From Limnobacter parvus (GTDB taxonomy: Bacteria > Pseudomonadota > Gammaproteobacteria > Burkholderiales > Burkholderiaceae_B), in assembly GCF_024623725.1 (NCBI RefSeq), contig NZ_JANKHG010000018.1:389390-453389 (forward strand): a DNA stretch of 64,000 nucleotides, written 5' to 3'. The position numbers and the translations under genes are program-made. Positions 32,603 to 41,564 of this stretch are shown here, piece after piece. The notes beneath the pieces were generated by a model, which made no database searches, was not told where the DNA came from, and saw only the letters and a program-made list of their open reading frames with translations. Every line of letters begins with the position of its first letter. Position 1 is the first letter of the stretch.

Positions 32603-34063
32603 GTGAAACTTTCACAAGTATTCACGGCGGTAACCATTGCCACGGCAACGGTTTTGCTTGCAGCTTGTTTGTCAGACAACAGCAGCACAGCAGCAAGTGT
32701 GGCGGCGGCGCCTTCCGGCACTGAAAATGTGCTCAGCAGCGAGTCGCTTCGACAGGTCATGGGCGCCGAAAGCCCCTTGGGTTTAGGTTGTGGCTGGTTG
32801 GCAGCATCAGACCCCGACAAAGCCAATATTGCCTTTCCCGACAGCGAAGCCAAGTATTGGGTTGCGGCCGCACCGGTTTCACCCCAAACTCGCTTGCGAA
32901 TTGACGGCCGGTATCCGGATGCTCGTTATTTTTCCTACAACGCCTACGATCCCGCACTGCGCCCAACCGATGCACTGGCCGATTTTGAGCTTGCACCCAA
33001 TGACCCAAAGCATCCGGATGGCAATCCCTTTGTGCGCAATGGTGCAAAGCCGGGCGGGAACTACACTGCCTACCTCGAATATGGTCCGTCTCCCGTTCAA
33101 AACCCAGATGTGGTTCGCAAGGCCAACACCTTCTACACCGGTGATATTGCGCTTGGTCCATTGAACATCCCAAATGCATTGGCTGTATTCATGTATCGCG
33201 TGTATGTATCAAACGCGGGTGAGTTTTTTGATGGTGGTGTGGGGCTTCCCACCCTGACACTTGAAACCGCCGATGGAAGCCGTGAACTGGGTACCCTTCC
33301 GAACTGTGCAGAGCCTTTGTTGCCCAATCTAGGCGGTGCGTTGCCACCATTGGGTTTGAATGAATTGCTGTTGGGGCTGGATTACCCGAACCAGCTGGCG
33401 CTGCCTTTCCCCACGGCCACCCAGCCGCCCAGCAGCGTGAAGTTCTTCAGCCTAGGGGACACTGCATTTCGAATTCTGGGCAATGTGACCGGGCAAGACA
33501 CCAGCATGGCAGGCAATCGCGTTGATTCCGGTTCTGGCGGATTCTTAAGCAACATTCACAACGCCTACACCACCACGGCATTTGATCGGAGTGGCGGAAG
33601 TATCGCCTTGGTTCGTGGCAAGGCACCCACGTACCGTGGACAAGCCGGTGTGGCCTTCAATGAAGAACAATTGCGTTATTGGTCGCTGTGCGCCAATGAG
33701 TTTGCCACTCAGCGTTTCACCGATTGTGCCGCCGACTTCCAAGTGCCACTGGATGATCAAGGTTATTTCACGGTGGTCATTTCCGACCCTGTAGACCGCC
33801 CAGCCAATGCCACCGCCGAAAACGGATTCCTGTGGTTGCCTTGGGGCCCATATCCTGATCAACTGCTTATTTATCGCCACATGTTGCACAACCCTGACTT
33901 CGGCGAGGCCATCCAGAATGTCGAGAAGGGTGATGAGCTTGGGCAAACCATGAAAGATTTCGCGCCTGTCGGCATTTATTGCGATCCGAGCGTTTTTACA
34001 CAAAGCATGCGCAGTGGCGAGGTGTTCGCCCTGTGTGAACAAGATCAAAACACCAGAAGATAA
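32603..34063 (+). CDS. Exported lipoprotein of unknown function
   Basis: The GTG at 32603 is preceded by AGGAGA and directly begins a lipoprotein signal peptide (MKLSQVFTAVTIATATVLLAAC), so it is preferred to the ATG at 32564; the mature protein starts at Cys22 of 486 residues. The body has DGRYPDARYFSYNAYDP, GFLWLPWGPYPDQLLIYRHM and NVEKGDELGQTMKDFAPVGIYC; I do not recognise a named domain. It sits 26 bases before a DUF1329 gene and behind a TetR operator, an arrangement seen around envelope-stress or hydrophobic-compound genes. Confidence 0.78.
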   Translation: MKLSQVFTAVTIATATVLLAACLSDNSSTAASVAAAPSGTENVLSSESLRQVMGAESPLGLGCGWLAASDPDKANIAFPDSEAKYWVAAAPVSPQTRLRIDGRYPDARYFSYNAYDPALRPTDALADFELAPNDPKHPDGNPFVRNGAKPGGNYTAYLEYGPSPVQNPDVVRKANTFYTGDIALGPLNIPNALAVFMYRVYVSNAGEFFDGGVGLPTLTLETADGSRELGTLPNCAEPLLPNLGGALPPLGLNELLLGLDYPNQLALPFPTATQPPSSVKFFSLGDTAFRILGNVTGQDTSMAGNRVDSGSGGFLSNIHNAYTTTAFDRSGGSIALVRGKAPTYRGQAGVAFNEEQLRYWSLCANEFATQRFTDCAADFQVPLDDQGYFTVVISDPVDRPANATAENGFLWLPWGPYPDQLLIYRHMLHNPDFGEAIQNVEKGDELGQTMKDFAPVGIYCDPSVFTQSMRSGEVFALCEQDQNTRR

Positions 34064-34089
34064 CCATTCATCCACAAGGAGACAATGAA

Positions 34090-35427
34090 ATGGCAGTGCA
34101 AAAGTTGAAACACGGATTGCTGGCAGCAGCAATCATTCTGGGAAGTGGCGCAGCACTGGCCAATGACCTGTCTGAATTGGGCAAAAGCCTGACGCCTGTC
34201 GGTGCCGAGAAAAAAGGCAATGCCGCTGGCACCATCCCGGAATGGACTGGTGGTTTGAACACCGTGCCCAAAGGGTTTAATCCTGAAACTGGTTATGTGG
34301 ATCCCTTCGCTGGCGAGAAGCCCTTGTTCACCATTTCCTCGGCCAATATGGCGCAATACCAGGCCAGTTTGACCCCCGGCCAGATGGAAATGATGAAGCG
34401 CTACCCCACGTACAAAATGAATGTGTACAAAACCCACCGCACCGCATCGTATCGCCAGTCGGTTTACGATGCAGCCAAGGCCGAGGCACCGAATGTGAAA
34501 TTGGTGGACGGTGGCAACGGTGTGCAAGGCATCAAGAAATCGAATATTCCTTTCCCGGTGCCCAAAAGCGGTGTTGAGGTGATCTGGAACCACAACTTCC
34601 GCGACCTGGGTGGCTCGGTGGTGCGCTATTCCGCTGACTTTCCGGTTCAATCCGATGGTTCCTTCACGGTGGGCAAGCGAATTGAAACAGTTGCGCTTGC
34701 TTCTTTCATGGACAGCCCGGAAGAGAACCGCATTCTGTACTTCATGAACCAAATTACCGCACCTGCAAACGCAGCAGGTGAGGTGGCTTTGGTGCATGAA
34801 CCCATTAACCAGGTGGCTGAACCCCGCTTGGCGTGGCAGTACAACCCGGGCCAGCGCCGCGTGATTCGTGCGCCTGAACTGGCTTACGACTCACCGGGTA
34901 TTGGTGCAGATGGCTTGCGAACCAACGACGACTTGAACGGTTTCAACGGTTCACCCGACCGTTATGAATGGAAGCTGGTGGGCAAAAAAGAAATGTACGT
35001 GCCCTACAACAACTACAAAATTGCTGACCGCAACTTGAAGTACAACCAGATTATTCAGAAGAACCATGTGAACCCTGAATATGTTCGGTACGAGTTGCAC
35101 CGTGTGTGGGTTGTGGAGGCCACATTGAAGCCGGGCAAGCGCCACATTTACGCCAAGCGCGTGTTCTTCATTGATGAAGATTCATGGGCTGTGCTGCATG
35201 CCGACCAATACGACAGTCGCAACACCTTGTGGCGTGTACGCGAAGTGTATGGGGTGCAGGCTTACCATGTGCCCACGTTTGCCGGCACTGGTGAAGTGTT
35301 GTACGACTTGCAGTCGCGCCGTTACCTGGTGGGTGGTTTAACGAACGAAGAAAAGTTTGCCGAGTTTGGCAAGAAGTACACGCCTGCCGACTTCTCTACT
35401 GCAGCCTTGCGCCGCATGGGTCGTTAA
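34090..35427 (+). CDS. DUF1329 (LolA-like fold) periplasmic protein
   Basis: A 445-residue exported protein with a signal peptide (about 1-24, ending ALA-N). GTIPEWTGGLNTVPKG, VYKTHRTASYRQSVYDAAKAEA and PNPGQRRVIRAPELAYD-type sequence (NPGQRRVIRAPELAYDSPG) are DUF1329 hallmarks; the fold resembles LolA/LppX lipid carriers. Such genes often partner DUF1302 outer-membrane proteins and RND exporters; here the partner is the lipoprotein just upstream. An AAGGAG ribosome-binding site precedes the ATG. Confidence 0.88.
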   Translation: MAVQKLKHGLLAAAIILGSGAALANDLSELGKSLTPVGAEKKGNAAGTIPEWTGGLNTVPKGFNPETGYVDPFAGEKPLFTISSANMAQYQASLTPGQMEMMKRYPTYKMNVYKTHRTASYRQSVYDAAKAEAPNVKLVDGGNGVQGIKKSNIPFPVPKSGVEVIWNHNFRDLGGSVVRYSADFPVQSDGSFTVGKRIETVALASFMDSPEENRILYFMNQITAPANAAGEVALVHEPINQVAEPRLAWQYNPGQRRVIRAPELAYDSPGIGADGLRTNDDLNGFNGSPDRYEWKLVGKKEMYVPYNNYKIADRNLKYNQIIQKNHVNPEYVRYELHRVWVVEATLKPGKRHIYAKRVFFIDEDSWAVLHADQYDSRNTLWRVREVYGVQAYHVPTFAGTGEVLYDLQSRRYLVGGLTNEEKFAEFGKKYTPADFSTAALRRMGR

Positions 35428-35448
35428 GGCGCATTTAATCAGCGATAA

Positions 35449-35475
35449 TCGCGGTTTGAATGTTTTAAACCGCGA
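35449..35475. promoter_or_regulatory. Strong stem-loop between DUF1329 gene and yaeQ
   Basis: The arms TCGCGGTTT and AAACCGCGA (9 bp) enclose a 9-base loop, ending 6 bases before the yaeQ start codon. It lacks a downstream T-run. It could terminate the operon upstream or limit translation initiation of yaeQ. Confidence 0.45.
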
Positions 35476-35481
35476 GTCGCC

Positions 35482-36006
35482 ATGGCCCTTCGAGCCACCG
35501 TATACAAAGTTCAACTGGATGTGTCTGACTTAGACCGCAACCACTTCGCCCAATACACGCAAACACTTGCGCTGCACCCTTCCGAAACCGAAGAACGCAT
35601 GATGGTTCGTTTGCTGGCATTTGCCATGCACGCGGGTCAAGACGTTCAATTTGGCAAAGGCCTTTCCGCCGAAGATGAAGCAGCGGTTTGGGAAGTGGAC
35701 CCCACCGGCGAAATCAAGGTGTGGATTGATGTGGGTCAACCTGATGAAAGCCGCATTAAAAAGGCCTGTGGCCGCTCGGGCCGCGTGGTGATTTATTGCT
35801 ACACACGATCAGCTGAAGTGTGGTGGAAACAGAACCAGGACTGGTTGAACAAGCTCGACAAAGTGCAAGTGTTTCAGCTAAGCGTTGAAGACGGCGCAAC
35901 ACTGGCCAGCCTGGCCCAGCGCAATATGAACCTGGCTTGTACCATTCAGGAAGGCACGGTGTACCTGGGTGAAGCGGCCGTACAGCCAATTACCCTGAAA
36001 CCCTGA
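35482..36006 (+). CDS. yaeQ: YaeQ-family protein (PD-(D/E)XK fold)
   Basis: A 174-residue protein with the YaeQ family sequence: YKVQLDVSDLDRNHFAQYTQTLALHPSETEERMMVRLLAFA, then WEVDPTGEIKVWIDVGQPDESRIKKACG. It has a restriction-endonuclease-like fold but no established biochemical activity. It ends exactly at the border of the convergent symporter gene (36006/36007). Confidence 0.93.
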   Translation: MALRATVYKVQLDVSDLDRNHFAQYTQTLALHPSETEERMMVRLLAFAMHAGQDVQFGKGLSAEDEAAVWEVDPTGEIKVWIDVGQPDESRIKKACGRSGRVVIYCYTRSAEVWWKQNQDWLNKLDKVQVFQLSVEDGATLASLAQRNMNLACTIQEGTVYLGEAAVQPITLKP

Positions 36007-37344
36007 TTATTTGCCTTTGTAAGCCGTGGACATGGCCTGCGCAAAATCGCGCCTCACTTCATTGTTCACGCGGATGTCGCCAGTGTCGCTGTTTTCAAGA
36101 TTTTCATTGTTGAAAACATCTTCATCCAGCTTGCCCTCGCTTTTTGCCACCACGAGTGAAACCACTGCGTCGCCACTGACATTCACAGCGGTGCGCAGCA
36201 TGTCGAGCAGGCGATCAACACCCAGAATCAATCCGATGCCTTCAAGCGGCAAGCCCACCTGTGCAAACACCATGGACAACATAATCAGCCCCACGCCGGG
36301 TACACCGGCTGTGCCAATCGACGCCAATACCGACATCATGATGACGGTGAGGTAGCCCGCAATACCCAGCTCAACGCCGTACATATTGGCAATGAACACA
36401 GTGGCCACGCCTTGCATAATCGCCGTGCCATCCATGTTGATGGTGGCACCGAAGGGCACCGTGAATGAAGCCACCGAATTGTTCACACCCATGCGTTCGG
36501 TTACGGTGCGCAATGTAACCGGAATGGTGGCATTCGAGCTGGATGTACTGAATGCAAACACCTGCACATTGCGAATTTTCTTCAGGAAAATACGGGGGCT
36601 AAGCCCTGAGAATGCTTTGAGGAAAATAAGCAAGGTGACAAACAGGTGAAACAACAACACGCCCGCCAGAACAAGCACATAGCCGATGAGTTGCGTAAAC
36701 AGCTCAACACCCAGTTCAGCCATGGCCTTTGCCAGCAAACAGAACACGGCGTACGGCGCCAGCGCCATGATGATGGTCACCATCTTCATCATGGCTTCAT
36801 TCAAGATCTCGATCAGCTCAATTAGCTTGGTGGCTTTCTTGCCCACCAGCAACAAGCTGATGCCAAACAAAATCGCGAAGAAAATGATCGACAGCATTTC
36901 ACCTTGTGCCATCGCATTGATGGGATTGGTCGGAATGATGTTGATGAGTACATCGCTTAAGGGGGGTGCATCGCGACCTGTGAAAGTGGTGCTGCTGCTG
37001 GCGTTCATGCCTTCACCAATGCCCAGGCCACCTGCAATTAATATCGCACTTGCAATGGCAACGGCGGTGGTCAGAATGTAAAAGCCGAATGATTTACTGC
37101 CGATTTTTCCGAGCAGTTTAATGTCGCCTATGCCGCACACGCCGCAAATAAGCGAGAACAACACCAGCGGAACCACCATCATGTTCAAGGCATTAATGAA
37201 CATTTTGCCCACGACATGGAACAGTCCACCAGTTACAAATTCCTGTACGAAACTGCCTTCAGAATTGAGGCCAGAAAAGTTGATTGCCAAGCCCACAACA
37301 ATGCCCAGCGCCATGCCCACGATCACTTTCACTGTCAGGTTCAT
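36007..37344 (-). CDS. Dicarboxylate/amino acid:cation symporter (DAACS, GltP/DctA type)
   Basis: A 445-residue inner-membrane transporter. Hallmark segments are FAFSTSSSNATIPVTL (hairpin 1 serines), TINMDGTAIMQGVATVFIAN (the N-M-D-G-T substrate/Na+ site) and GTAGVPGVGLIMLSMV. It takes up glutamate, aspartate or C4-dicarboxylates with Na+ or H+. It is monocistronic and divergent from the flavin reductase gene. A C4-dicarboxylate role would fit the nearby maleate isomerase, but this is only a hint. Confidence 0.9.
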   Translation of the reverse strand: MNLTVKVIVGMALGIVVGLAINFSGLNSEGSFVQEFVTGGLFHVVGKMFINALNMMVVPLVLFSLICGVCGIGDIKLLGKIGSKSFGFYILTTAVAIASAILIAGGLGIGEGMNASSSTTFTGRDAPPLSDVLINIIPTNPINAMAQGEMLSIIFFAILFGISLLLVGKKATKLIELIEILNEAMMKMVTIIMALAPYAVFCLLAKAMAELGVELFTQLIGYVLVLAGVLLFHLFVTLLIFLKAFSGLSPRIFLKKIRNVQVFAFSTSSSNATIPVTLRTVTERMGVNNSVASFTVPFGATINMDGTAIMQGVATVFIANMYGVELGIAGYLTVIMMSVLASIGTAGVPGVGLIMLSMVFAQVGLPLEGIGLILGVDRLLDMLRTAVNVSGDAVVSLVVAKSEGKLDEDVFNNENLENSDTGDIRVNNEVRRDFAQAMSTAYKGK

Positions 37345-37416
37345 GCGTCCACCCCAATTGCTAGTTCAGGCTAAACTATAACAGCACTTAAAAAACTACC
37401 AACCCGGAAACCCAGC

Positions 37417-38025
37417 ATGTACTTCAACACAGCCGACATCGCCCCGCGTGAAAACTATCAATTGCTGACAGGTGCTGTGGTGCCGCGGCCCATTGCATGG
37501 GTCAGTACACTGAGTGCAAACGGCATTGCCAACCTGGCACCTTATTCGTTTTTTACTGTGGCCAGTTGCATGCCACCGGTGTTGTGCGTGGTGCAAGTGA
37601 ACCCGCGCAACCGCAGCGAAAAAGACACGCTGAGCAACCTGAAGGACACGCGCGAATGTGTGGTGAACATTGTTAGCCATGTGTTGGTTGATGCGATGAA
37701 TACCAGTTGTGGCGACTACCCACCTGAGGTGGATGAGTTCGAAAAAGCGGGATTGAAAAAATCGCTGAGCAAGGCGGTGATTGTGCCCGGTGTGGAAGAG
37801 GCCTTGGTGCGTTTCGAATGCAATTTGCGTGAAGTGAAACTGGTGGGCGAGGGCGCCATGGCAGGTTCAATGATGCTGCTGGATGTGTTGGGAGTTGATG
37901 TAAGCGACACCGCGATGCGCAATGGCCTTATTGCAAACGATTTGCTAGACGCGGTCGGGAAATTGACGGGCGATGCGTACTGCACCACCCGCAGTAATTT
38001 TGAATTGGCGCGGCCCAAGGTTTAG
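37417..38025 (+). CDS. Flavin reductase-like (split-barrel FMN-binding) protein
   Basis: A 202-residue FMN-binding domain protein: LTGAVVPRPIAWVSTLSANGIANLAPYSFFTVASCMPPVLCV is the FMN site of the flavin reductase-like family, with NRSEKDTLSNLKDTRECVVNIV next. It probably reduces flavin with NAD(P)H or stores FMN for another enzyme. It is convergent with the GntR gene (11-base gap). It has no obvious partner monooxygenase in the window. Confidence 0.88.
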   Translation: MYFNTADIAPRENYQLLTGAVVPRPIAWVSTLSANGIANLAPYSFFTVASCMPPVLCVVQVNPRNRSEKDTLSNLKDTRECVVNIVSHVLVDAMNTSCGDYPPEVDEFEKAGLKKSLSKAVIVPGVEEALVRFECNLREVKLVGEGAMAGSMMLLDVLGVDVSDTAMRNGLIANDLLDAVGKLTGDAYCTTRSNFELARPKV

Positions 38026-38035
38026 GCCACTGAGT

Positions 38036-38704
38036 TCAGGCTGCTTTTGTTTTCAGCAAAGGCAGCGATGCCACCAAATCGGCAAAGCGCTGGCCTTGCA
38101 CCATCACATGGCTGCGAAGCAATTCATTGGCGGTGTCGCCATCGCCATTCAAAATGGCTTTCACAATTTCGTCGTGCTCATCCAACGAGGTTGGAATTCG
38201 CCCGCGCACACGCAATTGCAAGCGCCGGTATGGGCGCAGCCTGCGGCGCAAGCTCCAGGCCTGCTCCATCAAAAACTCATTGTGGCTGCCGCGGTAAATT
38301 ACACCGTGAAACTTGTCATTCAGAAGGTAGTATTCGTCAGGGTCACCACCCTTGGCCATGGCGGCTTTGCATTCCTCATGCGTGGCCACCAATTCCGTTT
38401 GTTCTTCATCGGTCAGCCGGCGGGCAGCCAAGCGGCCGCACATGCCTTCAAATTCGCCCATCACTTCAAACATTTCAACCAATTGCTGGGCGCTGAATTG
38501 CGCCACAACCGCACCCCGGCGTGCGCGCAGCTCAACCAAACCAGCGGTGGCCAATTGGTTCAATGCCTCTCGAATTGGTGTTCTTGAAACACCGAACCGG
38601 TCGGCAAGCTCGGTTTCATCCAAGTGGTCGCCCGGCGGTAATTTGCCAAAGGCAATCAACTCTTCAATTTGATCCCGAACGTCTTCTGAGAGTTTTTTCT
38701 TCAT
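38036..38704 (-). CDS. GntR-family regulator with FCD domain (probable malonate/maleate regulator)
   Basis: A 222-residue FadR-type GntR regulator. The winged helix-turn-helix (LDETELADRFGVSRTPIREALNQLATAGLV) occupies residues about 22-72, and the FCD ligand-binding domain the rest, with DEHDEIVKAI and metal-binding His residues. It is divergent from the HAD-maleate isomerase-TRAP-mdc cluster and separated by 170 bases with two TGTATAC half-palindrome operators. MdcY/MatR-type GntR proteins control malonate genes, so the same role is likely here (inference). Confidence 0.85.
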   Translation of the reverse strand: MKKKLSEDVRDQIEELIAFGKLPPGDHLDETELADRFGVSRTPIREALNQLATAGLVELRARRGAVVAQFSAQQLVEMFEVMGEFEGMCGRLAARRLTDEEQTELVATHEECKAAMAKGGDPDEYYLLNDKFHGVIYRGSHNEFLMEQAWSLRRRLRPYRRLQLRVRGRIPTSLDEHDEIVKAILNGDGDTANELLRSHVMVQGQRFADLVASLPLLKTKAA

Positions 38705-38741
38705 GGAGGCGATAAAAAAAATGAATCAGCGTTATTGACAA

Positions 38742-38773
38742 TGTATACGAGCACATTTAGTCTTGTATACAAG
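38742..38773. promoter_or_regulatory. Paired GntR operators between the regulator and the catabolic cluster
   Basis: There are two TGTATAC-centred sites: TGTATAC within AATGTATACGA at 38740-38750 and the perfect palindrome CTTGTATACAAG at 38762-38773. Their centres are about 22 bases apart, two helical turns. A TTGACA at 38735-38740 fits a -35 box. TNGTATACNA is the standard recognition type for FadR/VanR-like GntR proteins. Confidence 0.65.
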
Positions 38774-38874
38774 AAATCAAATAACGCATGCAAAGTGTGA
38801 AGCTCTAAATACAATAATAAAAGAGCAAAGGTCCAAACACAAACAGTTTCGGGCAAACAAACGAGGAGACATGG

Positions 38875-39594
38875 ATGAACCAAGCCGCCAGTGCTGTGAA
38901 GGCACTTGCATTTGATGTATTTGGTACGGTGGTTGACTGGCGTGGCAGCATTGCCCGCGAAGTTTCGCTGATTGCCAAACACATGAACATTCAGCTGGAC
39001 GCTTTTGCATTTGCTGACGCTTGGCGCGCCGGTTACGCACCGGCCATGGACCGTGTTCGCAAGGGCGAATTGCCTTGGATGCACATCGACAGCCTGCACC
39101 GAATGATCCTGGATTCCATCGTAGACAAGTTTGGATTACAGGGCTTGAGCGATGAGCAGCGCGAAAACCTGAACAAGGTTTGGCACCGCTTGGCCCCTTG
39201 GCCGGACACCGTGGCTGGTCTTCATGCCCTGAAAAAACAATTCACCATCACCACGCTTTCCAACGGCAATTTTTCCCTGCTCACCGGCATGGCCAAAAAC
39301 GCGGGCCTGCCCTGGGATTGCATTGTGTCGGCTGAGCTGTTCAAGCACTACAAGCCCGACCCTGAAACCTACCACGGCGTTGCTGGCCTGCTGAACTTGC
39401 CAATAGAACAAGTGATGCTGTGTGCCTGCCACCCCAGCGACTTGCGTGCTGCGAAAGCACAGGGCATGCGCACCGCTTATGTGATGCGCCCTTTTGAGTT
39501 TGGTGAACACGTGCCTTTGCCCGCAGTAGAAGCGGGCGAGTTCGATTTCGTAGCACAAGATTTTGTGGACCTGGCCCGCCAACTGGCAACCTGA
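38875..39594 (+). CDS. Haloacid dehalogenase type II (HAD superfamily)
   Basis: A 239-residue HAD-fold enzyme with all motifs of the L-2-haloacid dehalogenase group: nucleophile region AFDVFGTVVDWRGS, TTLSNGNFSLL (motif 2), KHYKPDPETYHGV (Lys, motif 3) and CACHPSDLRAAKAQGM (motif 4). Such enzymes hydrolyse 2-haloacids to hydroxyacids, though many act on phosphates or are of unknown substrate. A GAGGAGA site precedes the ATG. It is the first gene of the plus-strand catabolic cluster. Confidence 0.87.
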   Translation: MNQAASAVKALAFDVFGTVVDWRGSIAREVSLIAKHMNIQLDAFAFADAWRAGYAPAMDRVRKGELPWMHIDSLHRMILDSIVDKFGLQGLSDEQRENLNKVWHRLAPWPDTVAGLHALKKQFTITTLSNGNFSLLTGMAKNAGLPWDCIVSAELFKHYKPDPETYHGVAGLLNLPIEQVMLCACHPSDLRAAKAQGMRTAYVMRPFEFGEHVPLPAVEAGEFDFVAQDFVDLARQLAT

Positions 39595-39616
39595 TTCCAC
39601 GCACCCGGAGTATTCA

Positions 39617-40369
39617 ATGAACAAGATTTACCGAATTGGCCAGATTGTGCCAAGCTCAAACACCACCATGGAAACGGAAATTCCAGCCATTTTGCGTGCC
39701 CGTGAGGCAGTTGAGGCTGAGCGTTTTACCTTCCATTCCAGCCGCATGCGCATGCAGCATGTGACCAAAGAAGAGTTGGCGAAGATGGACGCAGACTCCG
39801 ATCGCTGCGCGCTTGAATTGGCTGACGCCCGGGTCGATGTACTTGGCTACGCCTGCCTGGTTGCCATCATGAGCATGGGTTTGGGTTATCACAAAAAATC
39901 AGAAGAACGCCTGCATGGCCGAACCGTGGAAGCCGGTGGCCCTGCGCCCGTGGTCACCAGCGCAGGTGCGTTGGTGGATGGTTTGAAAGCGATTGGTGCC
40001 AAGAAGGTTGCCATTCTGACCCCCTACATGAAACCGCTGACCCAGTTGGTGGTGGATTACCTTGAACACGAAGGCATTGAAGTGCTTGACAGTATTTCGC
40101 TTGAAGTGTCGAACAATTTGGAAGTGGGTTTGTTGAACCCGCTGGCCCCGCTTGAACACACGAAAAAATTGAACACAGCCAATGTGGACGCCATTGTGGC
40201 CTCGGCCTGTGTGCAAATGCCGTCGCTGGCATCGATTCAGCAGATCGAAGACCGCGCGGGTATGCCCGTATTGTCTTCTTCGGTCGCAACGACTTACATG
40301 ATGTTAAAGAAATTGGGTCTTAAGACCTATGCCCCGGGCTTTGGCTCGCTTTTGTCCGGGAAATATTGA
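39617..40369 (+). CDS. maiA: Maleate cis-trans isomerase (Asp/Glu racemase superfamily)
   Basis: A 250-residue protein of the Asp/Glu racemase fold. Cys80 (LGYACLVAIMSMG) and Cys198 (ASACVQMPS) are the two catalytic Cys; their spacing of 118 matches the Cys76/Cys194 pair known in maleate isomerases. VPSSNTTMETEIP and the C-terminal SSVATTYMMLKKLG agree. It converts maleate to fumarate without cofactor. Arylmalonate decarboxylase has only one catalytic Cys, so it is less likely. It starts 22 bases after the HAD gene. Confidence 0.87.
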   Translation: MNKIYRIGQIVPSSNTTMETEIPAILRAREAVEAERFTFHSSRMRMQHVTKEELAKMDADSDRCALELADARVDVLGYACLVAIMSMGLGYHKKSEERLHGRTVEAGGPAPVVTSAGALVDGLKAIGAKKVAILTPYMKPLTQLVVDYLEHEGIEVLDSISLEVSNNLEVGLLNPLAPLEHTKKLNTANVDAIVASACVQMPSLASIQQIEDRAGMPVLSSSVATTYMMLKKLGLKTYAPGFGSLLSGKY

Positions 40370-40465
40370 ACGAACTCAGAAATTTCGTTCGGATGTGGAA
40401 AGCGCTTGCGAATCACTCACCTGGTTCAACAGCGTTCAATTAGAAGCAAGAGAGGAGACTTACTC

Positions 40466-41485
40466 ATGCGTTTTATGTTCAAACCCCTCGTAGCCGGCAT
40501 GGCTGCAGCCGCACTGACCTTTGGTTTTGCCACCACCGCGTCAGCACAAACCACCACCATCAAAGTGTCGCACCAGTTCCCGGGTGGCACCGAAGAAAAA
40601 GGTGATTTCCGTGACCGTTTGGTGCGCAAGTTTGCGCGTGAAGTGTCCGAGAAAACCAATGGCAGCCTGAAATTTGAAATTTTCCCGGGCAGCTCGCTGG
40701 TGAAAACATTTGCCCAGTTTGGTGCCCTGCAAAACGGTTCAGTCGACATGACCTTGTACCCGCTGGCTTATGAAGGCGGCAAGATTCCACAAGTGAACAT
40801 CACCTTGATGCCAGGCCTGATCACCAGCTACGAACAAGGCCACCGCTGGAAAGGCCAGCCCATTGGCAATGAACTGGAAAAGCTGCTGGAAAGCAAAGGC
40901 GTGAAAGTGGTCACCTGGATTTGGCAGGCAGGCGGTATTGCCTCCAAGAAAAAGGTGCTTGACCCGGCCGATGTAAAAGGCGTGAAGATTCGCGGTGCAT
41001 CCAAGCACATGGACTTGATGCTGAAGGGTGCAGGTGGTTCGATTACCAACGTGCCATCGAACGAAGTGTACAGCGCCATGCAAACCGGCGTGTTGGACGC
41101 GGCTGTAACATCCAGCACATCCATCATTTCTTTCCGTCTTGAAGAAGTGGGTGATCACTTGACCGACGCCAGCCAGAACTCATTCTGGTTTATGTTCGAA
41201 CCCCTCTTGATGGCCAAGTCCACATTTGACCGCCTGACACCTGCCCAGCAGAAAGCGGTGATGGAAGTGGGTGCAAGTCTTGAGAAGTTCTCCATCGAGG
41301 AGTCCAAGAAAGACGACATGATGGCTGCTGAAGTCTGGAAGAAAGCTGGCAAAAAAGCCTACGCGATGGACGATGCAACATTCGCCAAGTGGCGTGCCGT
41401 GGCTGAAAAGTCTGCCTGGAAAGATTTCGCTGAAGAAGTGAAAGACGGCCAGAAGTGGTTGGACATGGCCACCGCAGTTAAGTAA
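40466..41485 (+). CDS. dctP: TRAP transporter substrate-binding protein (DctP)
   Basis: A 339-residue periplasmic solute receptor with a signal peptide (residues 1-27, TASA-Q), starting at ATG 40466 after AGAGGAGA. TIKVSHQFPGGTEEKGDF and the central VKGVKIRGASKHMDLMLKGAG...NVPSNEVYSAMQTGVLDAAVTS are typical DctP, including the Arg (KIRG) that clamps carboxylate ligands. The ligand is presumably an organic acid such as malonate or maleate, given the genes on either side. The gene is followed by a hairpin, so its transcript is probably more abundant than the permease part. Confidence 0.9.
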   Translation: MRFMFKPLVAGMAAAALTFGFATTASAQTTTIKVSHQFPGGTEEKGDFRDRLVRKFAREVSEKTNGSLKFEIFPGSSLVKTFAQFGALQNGSVDMTLYPLAYEGGKIPQVNITLMPGLITSYEQGHRWKGQPIGNELEKLLESKGVKVVTWIWQAGGIASKKKVLDPADVKGVKIRGASKHMDLMLKGAGGSITNVPSNEVYSAMQTGVLDAAVTSSTSIISFRLEEVGDHLTDASQNSFWFMFEPLLMAKSTFDRLTPAQQKAVMEVGASLEKFSIEESKKDDMMAAEVWKKAGKKAYAMDDATFAKWRAVAEKSAWKDFAEEVKDGQKWLDMATAVK

Positions 41486-41507
41486 AGCCTTGAAGTAAAG
41501 CAAAGCG

Positions 41508-41540
41508 CACCAAGCCCCTTCAAAAGCGAGGGGTTTGGTG
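41508..41540 (+). promoter_or_regulatory. Stem-loop between dctP and dctQ
   Basis: CACCAAGCCCCT (41508-41519) pairs with AGGGGTTTGGTG (41529-41540) through 12 positions with one G-U pair. The position after a binding-protein gene is where partial terminators or RNA-protecting hairpins are common, lowering permease expression relative to dctP. Confidence 0.55.
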
Positions 41541-41564
41541 ACCTGGTTCCACTCGGAGAAAACT

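Noticed and set aside
39617..40369. Arylmalonate decarboxylase as an alternative to maleate isomerase, suggested by the malonate neighbours.
   Set aside because: Both Cys80 and Cys198 are present at the isomerase spacing; arylmalonate decarboxylase has only the second Cys.
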